NCBI GenBank assembly: GCA_913062735.1
Contig: CAJXWI010000153.1
Span: 1 to 6,456, forward strand
DNA: 6,456 bases
DNA from: an uncultured Arcobacter sp.
Lineage (GTDB): Bacteria; Campylobacterota; Campylobacteria; Campylobacterales; Arcobacteraceae
Direction of reading: 5' to 3'
Positions 1-6,042 of this stretch are shown one piece after another. The stretch's first letter is position 1. Every line of letters begins with the position of its first letter. Below the pieces are notes generated by a model. The model did not search any database. It saw nothing but the letters and a program-made list of their open reading frames with translations, and had not been told where the DNA came from. The position numbers and the translations under genes are program-made.

Positions 1-1413
1 TTGGCACGTTTTGAAGAGGAAGGAAAAACAAAATATAAATTCACTTTGCAAATGCCTTCTTATATTGCATATATTACCTATGGAACATCAAGAGTTTATA
101 GAGAAGAAATATATAAAGCATATTGTACAAGAGCACCACAAAATGCAAAGATAATTGAAGAAATTCTAAAACTAAAAAATGAGAAAGTTAATATTCTTGG
201 TTTTTCATCTTATTCACAGTATTCATTAATGAGTAAAATGGCAAGAAGTGAAGATGAAGTAATTTCATTTTTAGAAGAATTAGGTGAAAAAGCAAAAGGT
301 TCTGCTGCTAAAGAATTAGATGAGATTAGAGAGCTTGCATTAAAAGATGGTCTTAGAGATATACAAACATATGATCTTGCTTATTATTCGGAAATCTTAA
401 AAAAAGAAAAGTATGATATTGATGAAGAATTCTACAGACCGTACTTTGAGCAAGACTCTGTTTTAAAAGGCTTTTTTAACTTTTTAAACAAACTTTTTGA
501 AGTAGAATTCAAAGAAGTTAAAGAAAAAGCATGGGATGATAAAGTAAAAGTTTACGACTTATATGAAAACAATATTCTTTCTTCTCGTATATATATTGAC
601 TTAGAAGCTAGGAGTGACAAAAGAGGGGGTGCATGGATGAATAACTGGCATACTCACTATATTGATGCTAAAGGTAATAAACACCTTCCTACTGCTTATA
701 TCGTTTGTAACTTTCCTTCTTCTAGCGAAACTACAAAATCTCTTTTAAGACACAGCGATGTTGTAACCTTGTTTCATGAAATGGGACATGCATTACATCA
801 CCTACTATCACGTGTTGAAGAACCTTATGTATCAGGTATATCAGGGGTTACTTGGGATACAGTAGAGTTTCCTTCTCAATTTTTGGAATACTTTTCTTAC
901 GATAAAGAAGTCCTAAAACTTTTTGCTTTTCATCATGAAACAAAAGAAGTTTTAAGCGATGAAGCCATTGATAAAATTATAAAAGCTAAAAACTTCCAAA
1001 GCTCACTTGCTACTATTAGACAAGTTGAGTTTGCATTATTTGATTTTAAGATGTATCAAGAAGCTGGTTTAAGTGAGCAAGAAACACAGGATTTATTAGA
1101 TTCTTTACGAAAAAAATATTCTACTTTACTGCCTCCTTCATACAATAAGTTTCAAAATGGTTTTGCCCATATTTTTGCAGGTGGTTATTCAGCTGGTTAT
1201 TATTCATATAAATGGGCAGAAGTTTTAAGTGCAGATGCTTTTTATATGTTTATTGATTCTAATAAAATACTCAATAAAGAACTTGCATTAAAATACAAGG
1301 AAAATATTTTACAAAAGGGAGGCTCAATTGATATGGACAAACTATTTTTTAATTTAACAAATAGGGCTCCAAATGTTGATTCTCTTTTAAAAATTGATGG
1401 TATTATTAGTTAA
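1..1413 (+). CDS. prlC: Oligopeptidase A, M3 family zinc metallopeptidase (3' part of gene)
   Basis: This is the C-terminal 470 residues of a cytoplasmic zinc endopeptidase that degrades short peptides, including cleaved signal peptides in relatives such as E. coli OpdA. The zinc site is complete: HEMGH at residues 259-263 of the visible part (two His ligands and the catalytic Glu), and a third ligand, Glu289, in VEFPSQ, 26 residues after the second His, the same spacing as I recall for oligopeptidase A. The substrate-binding segment GGYSAGYYSYKW (394-405) is also typical of that subfamily. Family members are about 650-700 residues, so some 180-200 N-terminal residues lie outside the window; the TTG at base 1 is most likely an internal Leu codon, not a start. 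The gene ends in TAA, 43 bases before the next gene. It could be called a PepF-like M3 peptidase, but the motif context favours PrlC/OpdA. Nothing looks broken. Confidence 0.93.
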   Translation: MARFEEEGKTKYKFTLQMPSYIAYITYGTSRVYREEIYKAYCTRAPQNAKIIEEILKLKNEKVNILGFSSYSQYSLMSKMARSEDEVISFLEELGEKAKGSAAKELDEIRELALKDGLRDIQTYDLAYYSEILKKEKYDIDEEFYRPYFEQDSVLKGFFNFLNKLFEVEFKEVKEKAWDDKVKVYDLYENNILSSRIYIDLEARSDKRGGAWMNNWHTHYIDAKGNKHLPTAYIVCNFPSSSETTKSLLRHSDVVTLFHEMGHALHHLLSRVEEPYVSGISGVTWDTVEFPSQFLEYFSYDKEVLKLFAFHHETKEVLSDEAIDKIIKAKNFQSSLATIRQVEFALFDFKMYQEAGLSEQETQDLLDSLRKKYSTLLPPSYNKFQNGFAHIFAGGYSAGYYSYKWAEVLSADAFYMFIDSNKILNKELALKYKENILQKGGSIDMDKLFFNLTNRAPNVDSLLKIDGIIS

Positions 1414-1445
1414 ATTTTGCAATAATACATCTTTATATATATAAC

Positions 1446-1450
1446 AAGGA
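1446..1450 (+). promoter_or_regulatory. Ribosome binding site of the coiled-coil gene
   Basis: AAGGA lies 6 bases before the ATG at 1457 and supports that start. The 43-base gap after the peptidase gene is very AT-rich (TATATATATAA around 1434-1444). A promoter could be drawn there, but its -10 would sit too close to the ribosome binding site, so co-transcription with the peptidase gene or a promoter inside it seems equally possible. Confidence 0.7.
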
Positions 1451-1456
1451 TTTTTA

Positions 1457-2020
1457 ATGAATAACTCAGAAACAATAGCAAAATTAAGCGATGCTTTAAA
1501 CACACTAATAGGTGCCTATGAAGATTTACAAAATGAGAATAACTCACTTAAAGATACAATTGAAGAACTTGAAGATGCAAAAAATGAGCTAGAAGGTAAT
1601 ATTAATAATTTAAAAGAAGATAAAGTAAGTTTAGAAGATAATTTAGACAACATTCAAGACAATAACCAAAAAGAGAATACAAATATCAATTCTATGCTTG
1701 GAAAAATACAAAACCTACTTGGAAATAAGCAAGTAGGGGATGTAGTAAAAATGGAAACCCCTTCTTTTCAAGAAGAAAAAAATGATTTTGCTTTAAATAC
1801 TGAAAATATTTTTGATGCTGTTGGGAAAGAAGAAGAAAAAATAGAAATAGAAGAAATAAATAAGCAAGAAGTTGACAAAAAAGAAATAATTGACGAAAAA
1901 ATAAATAATATTGCAATAAATGTAAACAATAATACCCCTATAAATAATGAACAAAAAAAGCAAGATGATGGAAAACTCGATCTTAATAGAATGGCCTCAT
2001 TATTAAATGGTTTTAAATAA
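1457..2020 (+). CDS. Coiled-coil protein of unknown function
   Basis: I do not recognise this 187-residue protein. Its N-terminal third is a striking coiled coil: Leu occurs every seventh residue at 10, 17, 24, 31, 38, 45, 52 and 59, followed by Ile66. A second series at 14, 21, 28, 35, 42, 49, 56 and 63 (Leu, Tyr, Asn, Ile, Lys, Ile, Lys, Leu) completes the a/d pattern. Asn28 at a core position is typical of parallel dimers. A short amphipathic segment follows (MLGKIQNLLG, 80-89). Residues about 95-170 are low-complexity, rich in Glu, Lys, Asn and Ile, and probably disordered; a final segment DLNRMASLLNGF may be a short binding motif. No signal peptide or membrane segment is visible, so it is probably cytoplasmic. 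The layout resembles small coiled-coil division or scaffold proteins such as ZapB, but that is only shape similarity. It may be transcribed with the small gene behind it. Confidence 0.8.
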   Translation: MNNSETIAKLSDALNTLIGAYEDLQNENNSLKDTIEELEDAKNELEGNINNLKEDKVSLEDNLDNIQDNNQKENTNINSMLGKIQNLLGNKQVGDVVKMETPSFQEEKNDFALNTENIFDAVGKEEEKIEIEEINKQEVDKKEIIDEKINNIAINVNNNTPINNEQKKQDDGKLDLNRMASLLNGFK

Positions 2021-2023
2021 TTA

Positions 2024-2293
2024 ATGTTAACCCAAATAAATAAAACACTTTTATTTACTACTTTTGGGGTTGAAGATTTTAATTCTTTGGAACAAAGTGT
2101 TGATAATATGGCACCTTCACTTGCTGAGTATTATTTAGCTGACCTATGTTCTTTTAATGAGAATAATTATTTAAATAAAAAAGACATAGAGAAGAGTTTT
2201 TCTTTTGGTGAATATACCTTGTACTTAGACTATAATGAAGATATTTACCTTGAGACAGATTTAAACCAAGAGGAAACAGCAAGTCTTTGGTAG
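2024..2293 (+). CDS. Small hypothetical protein, possibly translationally coupled
   Basis: I do not recognise this 89-residue acidic protein. The ATG comes three bases after the TAA of the coiled-coil gene and in the same reading frame (TAA TTA ATG), with no clear ribosome binding site in front. Translation therefore probably depends on ribosomes that have just finished the upstream gene, and the two products may work together. The sequence has normal composition with aromatic and hydrophobic positions (LLFTTFGVEDF near the start, FGEYTLYLDY near the end) and no signal peptide or membrane helix, consistent with a small globular cytoplasmic protein. The TAG at 2291-2293 is followed, one frame back, by an open and protein-like stretch up to a TGA at 2341-2343, so the C-terminus may have been shortened by a frameshift. 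It is likely a real gene, but its function is unknown. Confidence 0.6.
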   Translation: MLTQINKTLLFTTFGVEDFNSLEQSVDNMAPSLAEYYLADLCSFNENNYLNKKDIEKSFSFGEYTLYLDYNEDIYLETDLNQEETASLW

Positions 2294-2332
2294 AAGATTT
2301 TATTACTATTCGTTATAAAGTAATGAAAGTTA

Positions 2333-2366
2333 TTTTACTGTGAAAATTTATGTTTTCATCAATTAG
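2333..2366. other. Candidate difH chromosome-dimer resolution site
   Basis: The core is TGAAAA (2341-2346), a 6-base centre TTTATG, and TTTTCA (2353-2358), a perfect 6-base inverted repeat. The flanks keep partial symmetry: the left arm reads TTTTACTGTGAAAA, and the right arm read on the other strand is CTAATTGATGAAAA. Two recombinase half-sites around a 6-base centre is the expected layout of a Xer target, and ATGAAAA-type arms agree with what I remember of epsilonproteobacterial difH sites, which I could not check. It lies about 30 bases upstream of xerH. Alternatives are an operator for xerH autoregulation, or chance in AT-rich DNA. The outer limits are approximate. Confidence 0.45.
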
Positions 2367-2382
2367 AATTAAAAAGTATGAT

Positions 2383-2387
2383 AAAGG
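2383..2387 (+). promoter_or_regulatory. Ribosome binding site of xerH
   Basis: AAAGG lies 6 bases before the ATG at 2394 and fixes the xerH start. A TATGAT at 2377-2382 resembles a -10 box, but it abuts the ribosome binding site, so a transcript from it would lack that site. Confidence 0.65.
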
Positions 2388-2393
2388 TAGACA

Positions 2394-3452
2394 ATGAGAT
2401 ATGAAATAGATTTTTTAAACACTTTTGATAAAACCTTCCTTTTTTGGATACAAAACTTCATACGTTCTAAATTAACTACTTTATCAAACAGACAAGTTAG
2501 TAACAAAGATATTTTTCAAGAAATACTACAAGCCTTAAGCAAAGAGTTAAATACTATGGAAGAATTAAAGACTCTAGCTAAAAAAGCAAGAAGTATTGGA
2601 TTAATTGGAATCAATACGTATATTAATCCCGTTGAAAAACTCTATTATGAATTTACTAAATTAGGCTTTGCTTCTATGAAAGAAATTGATGAAGAATTTA
2701 TTATTGATTTTTTAGCTGTTCATACTTCTTCCTTATCAGATGCCAGTAAAAAAAACTACCGCATGGCTATTATTGCTTTATTTAAATATATAGACAAACA
2801 AAATCAAGATAAAAATGAAAACTCGTATGTTTATAATATTGAACTCAAAAATTGGGCAGGTTTAGGAGGAGCACGAGGATCAAAACTTCCTACGTTTATG
2901 CACGATGCAGAGATAAAACGCTTTTTAGAGGCTGTAGAAACAACTCCTTTTAAGCCCTATTCTCTTGCAAAAAACAGATTATTGATAAAAATCATTTTAT
3001 ACACTGGCATGAGAGTATCTGAAGCGCTTGGAATTAAAAGAAAAGATATGTATTTAGAAAATGAATATTATGTAATTAAGATTTCAGGAAAAGGAAATAA
3101 ACAAAGAATTGCAATGATTCATCAAAAATACATACAAAAAGACTTGAATGAATACCAAGAATATCAAGATGATTCTACTTTACTTTTTATTTCAAGAACA
3201 GGAAAAAGCTTGACACAGCCCTATGTTTCATATATTATGGATAAAATTCTTTTACAAGCAGGTATTAGAAAAGATAAAAATGGGGCACATATGTTAAGGC
3301 ATACCTTTGCTACACGTTTATATAAAAAAAATAAAGATTTAATTTTAGTACAAGAAGCGCTTGGGCACGCAGATTTAAATACCTCAAGAATTTATACCCA
3401 CTTTGATCAAGACAGATTAAAAGCAGCAACGTCTGTTATGGATGATTTATAA
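2394..3452 (+). CDS. xerH: XerH-type tyrosine recombinase (chromosome dimer resolution)
   Basis: A 352-residue tyrosine recombinase. In epsilonproteobacteria a single XerH replaces XerC/XerD and resolves chromosome dimers at difH near the terminus, acting with the FtsK translocase. All catalytic residues are present: Arg207 (TGMRVSEALG), Lys233 (SGKGNKQR), His299 and Arg302 (HMLRHTFATRLY), His325 (LGHADL) and the nucleophile Tyr334 (RIYTHF). The N-terminal SAM-like core-binding domain is at about 60-150 and the catalytic domain at about 165-345. The length fits XerH (about 350-360) better than XerC/D (about 300), because of an extra N-terminal segment of about 60 residues. The protein looks intact and ordinary in composition, with no neighbouring phage or integron genes, so a core cellular role is more likely than a mobile-element integrase. 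The candidate target site is just upstream. Its TAA ends 3 bases from the convergent cheB stop. Confidence 0.9.
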   Translation: MRYEIDFLNTFDKTFLFWIQNFIRSKLTTLSNRQVSNKDIFQEILQALSKELNTMEELKTLAKKARSIGLIGINTYINPVEKLYYEFTKLGFASMKEIDEEFIIDFLAVHTSSLSDASKKNYRMAIIALFKYIDKQNQDKNENSYVYNIELKNWAGLGGARGSKLPTFMHDAEIKRFLEAVETTPFKPYSLAKNRLLIKIILYTGMRVSEALGIKRKDMYLENEYYVIKISGKGNKQRIAMIHQKYIQKDLNEYQEYQDDSTLLFISRTGKSLTQPYVSYIMDKILLQAGIRKDKNGAHMLRHTFATRLYKKNKDLILVQEALGHADLNTSRIYTHFDQDRLKAATSVMDDL

Positions 3453-3455
3453 GAA

Positions 3456-4517
3456 TTATTTTTTTTTTGAAAATTCCATAATATTTTTTGCAATATCGTC
3501 TAAATGAACAATATCTTTTACAGCACCACTTGCAATCGCTTTTGCAGGCATTCCAAAAACTACGCATGATTCTTCATTTTGGGCAAGCGTATAAATCCCA
3601 TTATCATGCATTTCTTTCATAGCAATTGACCCATCATCTCCCATACCAGTCATCATTATAGCCATTGCACTTGACCCTACTTCATTATTAATTGAGCGAA
3701 ACATAACATTAACACTTGGTTTATGAAAAGAGACTTTTTTTGTATCTAAGAGCTCTACAACATATGCCTTGTTTATTTTTTTAATTGTCATATGCATATT
3801 ACCAGGAGCCAAATAGGCATGGCCATTTTTTAGAACCATTCCGTTTTTTGCTTCTCTAACATTAACTAAAGAATTATCATTTAATCTATGTGCGAATGAG
3901 TTTGAAAAACCATAAGGTATATGTTGTGTCATTACAATAGGGGGCAGGTCTGCACTTAATTTAGAAAAAACTTGCAAGAGTGAGTCTACTCCACCTGTTG
4001 AACTTCCAATTGCAATAACTTTAGAACCTGGGAATAAAGCAGGCTTGCTTTTAATTACTTCATCGGGATGCACTTTATAAGTGGGTTCTATGGTTTTAAC
4101 CGCTCTGCTTCCTTTTGGTTTTTTTAAGGTATATCTTTTTAATAAAAAAGTAAGATTTAAAAGTGTTTCTTTAATATTTTTTTGGAAAGTATCTAAAGAT
4201 TCCCCAGGACTTGGTTTAGGAATAAAGCCAACAGCCCCATCATCGAAAATATCATTCCCTCGTTCACTTTCACTAGAAATAACAACAGCTGGCATAGCAT
4301 GAAGCCGCATTAAGTTACGTAAAAAAACTGCTCCATCCATTTTTGGCATATTAAGATCAATTGTAACCAAATCAGGTTCATATTGTTTAATTTTATCTCT
4401 GGCCTCAAAAGCATCATCTGCTGAAGCAATTACTTCAAATTCATCAATTGCATTAATCATATCTTCTAACATTATTCTCATTGACTTAGAGTCGTCAACA
4501 ACTAAAACAGTATACAT
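3456..4517 (-). CDS. cheB: Chemotaxis protein-glutamate methylesterase/deamidase with receiver domain
   Basis: CheB removes methyl groups from receptor glutamates and deamidates receptor glutamines, opposing CheR during adaptation; phosphorylation by CheA activates it. This 353-residue protein has both classical parts. The receiver domain (about 1-120) carries the acidic pair Asp8/Asp9, phospho-acceptor Asp54 (TIDLNMPKMDG), Ser81/Ser82 and Lys101 (PKP). After a linker, the methylesterase domain (about 160-350) carries the triad Ser173 (GSSTGG), His199 (TQHIP) and Asp295 (TGMGDDG). The ATG has a strong AGGAG 5 bases upstream, and the gene starts 8 bases after cheD, so it is the last visible gene of the cheA-R-D-B operon. 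C. jejuni CheB, as I recall, lacks the receiver; this one is full length. The last codons form an A10 run (SKKK), a possible length-variable tract. Its stop lies 3 bases from the convergent xerH stop. Confidence 0.96.
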   Translation of the reverse strand: MYTVLVVDDSKSMRIMLEDMINAIDEFEVIASADDAFEARDKIKQYEPDLVTIDLNMPKMDGAVFLRNLMRLHAMPAVVISSESERGNDIFDDGAVGFIPKPSPGESLDTFQKNIKETLLNLTFLLKRYTLKKPKGSRAVKTIEPTYKVHPDEVIKSKPALFPGSKVIAIGSSTGGVDSLLQVFSKLSADLPPIVMTQHIPYGFSNSFAHRLNDNSLVNVREAKNGMVLKNGHAYLAPGNMHMTIKKINKAYVVELLDTKKVSFHKPSVNVMFRSINNEVGSSAMAIMMTGMGDDGSIAMKEMHDNGIYTLAQNEESCVVFGMPAKAIASGAVKDIVHLDDIAKNIMEFSKKK

Positions 4518-4522
4518 TTACA

Positions 4523-4527
4523 CTCCT
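4523..4527 (-). promoter_or_regulatory. Ribosome binding site of cheB overlapping the cheD stop
   Basis: Read on the - strand, AGGAG lies 5 bases before the cheB ATG (4517-4515). Its first two bases are part of the cheD TAG (4528-4526), so the site sits on the cheD stop, an arrangement that favours translational coupling of the two genes. Confidence 0.8.
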
Positions 4528-5203
4528 AAAATAATTCTATTTCCATTTCAGGTTCAGCAGTATCTGCTCCAAATAAATCAACCCCATTTGCATATTCTTT
4601 AATAACAGGTTCTTTAGTGATTTCTTTTTGAAGATTTCTTTCTTCTTTTGCAATTTCTGCATCTGTATCTGATTTACTCGTTACTTTAATAAAAGTACTA
4701 AATTCATTGGTTAGTAAGATCAATCGACCATGTTCACCTCTGGTATGCTCTGATAAAAGTTTAAAGCCTTCCGTTTTACAAAAATCCTTTGCAAATTCTA
4801 CATTTCTGTGCCCTATTGAACCAATACCACCACCAATATTTAGTTGCATGATATCAGCACCACCACTAATTTTTGCAAACATATTGTGTTTTGAACATCC
4901 CAGTTTATACATCTCATTAAGCATTGCTTCAACAGAATACAAACCATATTTCATATCATTATTTGAATTTTGTGTGCTTGGAAGTAAAAAATGGTTCATT
5001 GCTCTGATTTTTTTAACTTTATCGTAAAACATAATAGCAACACATGAACCTAAAAGTGTTTTAAACGCAATGTTATCAATATCTTGTGCCACTGCAAACT
5101 CTCCACCTATTACAGTGTGAGCATTATAACCTTTTATTTTTTGAGTAAACCTAGTATTAGAGGCTTTTTCTATACTACCGTCTTTATGTCCAATAACAAC
5201 CAC
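4526..5203 (-). CDS. cheD: Chemoreceptor glutamine deamidase CheD
   Basis: CheD converts specific receptor glutamines to glutamates, and in some bacteria it is controlled by CheC. The deamidase fold spans about residues 30-170: catalytic Cys54 in TLLGSCVAIMFYD, His71 in AMNHFLLP, then KYGLYSVEAML, KISGGADIM and IGHRNVEFA, all recognisable CheD motifs. The catalytic Thr of characterised CheD lies six residues before Cys, as I recall; here that place is Lys48 and Thr49 is next to it, as may be normal in LLGSC-type members. At 225 residues it is longer than the usual 160-200, with about 30 extra N-terminal residues and a charged C-terminal tail from about 172, ending in an acidic stretch (EPEMEIELF). 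The start is GTG, one base overlapping the cheR stop (TAGTG), backed by AAGGA 6 bases before it; no ATG precedes Cys54. No cheC is seen in the window. Confidence 0.93.
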   Translation of the reverse strand: MVVIGHKDGSIEKASNTRFTQKIKGYNAHTVIGGEFAVAQDIDNIAFKTLLGSCVAIMFYDKVKKIRAMNHFLLPSTQNSNNDMKYGLYSVEAMLNEMYKLGCSKHNMFAKISGGADIMQLNIGGGIGSIGHRNVEFAKDFCKTEGFKLLSEHTRGEHGRLILLTNEFSTFIKVTSKSDTDAEIAKEERNLQKEITKEPVIKEYANGVDLFGADTAEPEMEIELF

Positions 5204-6042
5204 TAGATTTCCTTATTTTTTATAAAAATATTTTGACCTACTCTATCAACATAAGAAATTAAATCCTGAGGATTCTCTGAGTGTCCTAAATATAATGTTC
5301 CCCCAATTTTGAGGTGTTTAAAAAGCTTTTTTAGTATTTTATTTTGATCTTGTGTTGAAAAATATATTAAAACATTTCTACAAAATACGACATCAAATTG
5401 ATTGTTGTCAAATGGATATTCATTGTCATTTAAATTCATCGATTGAAATGAAACCATTTTTTGTAATTCTGGTTTAATTTTAATAAGTATTTCTTCGCTT
5501 GCTAATGTTTTATTTACTCTTTTTTTGAAGTATTTTTGAGGTTTAATCCAAGAAGGAAACTCTTTAGAAGATTTTGAAAAACGATAAACTCCATTTGCAG
5601 CATATTGTAAAACATTGGTATCAATATCAGTAGCAATTATGGAAGAAGAATATCTACAATTATGCTCTTCTTGTGCTTCAAGTATAGTCATTGCCATAGA
5701 ATAAGGCTCTTCTCCAGTTGAAGAAGCAGAACAATACATTTTAATATTCTCTCCTGCTGTTAAAGAAGGAAGAACTCTGTCTTTTAAATCTTCAAAATGA
5801 AAATCTTCTCTAAAAAAATGCGTTTTATTTGTAGTAAAAGAGTTAATAAACTCAGTAGTATTATGTCCTTCTTTAATAGAATCCAATAATTCTTCTAAGT
5901 CACCAGAAAAACTGGTGTCTCGTCTTAGTTTATGTAATCTATTAGCAATCATAATATCTTTATTTTCAGAAAGCGTAATTCCTGTCAAAGAATAAAGAAG
6001 TGTTTTTACTTTTTCATGCAGATGAAGGGTGTTTTCTTCCAT
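5203..6042 (-). CDS. cheR: Chemotaxis receptor methyltransferase CheR
   Basis: CheR transfers methyl groups from S-adenosylmethionine to receptor glutamates, the forward step of adaptation. This 279-residue protein has the usual two parts: a small helical N-terminal domain (about 5-70) and the catalytic Rossmann domain. Visible motifs are TNKTHFFRE (71-79), SASSTGEEPYSMAM (105-118, SAM-binding loop), ATDID (137-141), FCRNVLIYF (220-228) and LYLGHSEN (250-257). The length matches simple CheR enzymes with no extra TPR or receiver domain. The ATG overlaps the cheA stop by one base (TAATG), with a weak AAGAG upstream inside cheA, and the stop overlaps the cheD GTG by one base, so expression is probably coupled through the operon. 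Nothing looks damaged. Confidence 0.96.
   Translation of the reverse strand: MEENTLHLHEKVKTLLYSLTGITLSENKDIMIANRLHKLRRDTSFSGDLEELLDSIKEGHNTTEFINSFTTNKTHFFREDFHFEDLKDRVLPSLTAGENIKMYCSASSTGEEPYSMAMTILEAQEEHNCRYSSSIIATDIDTNVLQYAANGVYRFSKSSKEFPSWIKPQKYFKKRVNKTLASEEILIKIKPELQKMVSFQSMNLNDNEYPFDNNQFDVVFCRNVLIYFSTQDQNKILKKLFKHLKIGGTLYLGHSENPQDLISYVDRVGQNIFIKNKEI
5210..5214 (-). promoter_or_regulatory. Ribosome binding site that decides the GTG start of cheD
   Basis: On the - strand, AAGGA within the last codons of cheR lies 6 bases before the GTG at 5203-5201. Because the first ATG codons in the frame come after the catalytic Cys54, this site is the main evidence for the GTG start. Confidence 0.75.

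Noticed and set aside
1417..1445. Promoter-like TTGCAA with TATAAC 17 bases later, before the coiled-coil gene
   Set aside because: The -10 would end just before the ribosome binding site, so the transcript would start inside or after it; in DNA this AT-rich such matches are common.
1692..1916. Open frame of 74 codons on the - strand inside the coiled-coil gene
   Set aside because: It is the antisense of Lys/Glu-rich codons, giving a Phe/Leu-rich nonsense product, with no ribosome binding site seen.
2319..2339. Second inverted repeat AGTAA ... TTACT as the dif site
   Set aside because: Only 5-base arms with an 11-base spacing, which fits Xer half-sites less well than the TGAAAA/TTTTCA palindrome next to it.
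2394..3452. Phage, integron or genomic-island integrase
   Set aside because: Length and N-terminal segment fit XerH, and there is no tRNA, attachment repeat or cargo gene nearby.
3453..3476. Intrinsic terminator between xerH and cheB (GAATT ... AATTC around the T run)
   Set aside because: The stem is only 5 weak base pairs, with the T run inside the loop instead of after the stem.
4081..4302. Open frame of 73 codons on the + strand opposite cheB
   Set aside because: It lies wholly opposite a well-supported cheB with intact motifs and encodes nothing recognisable.
4707..5027. Open frame of 106 codons on the + strand opposite cheD
   Set aside because: It is the antisense shadow of conserved CheD motifs; no start signal and no family resemblance.
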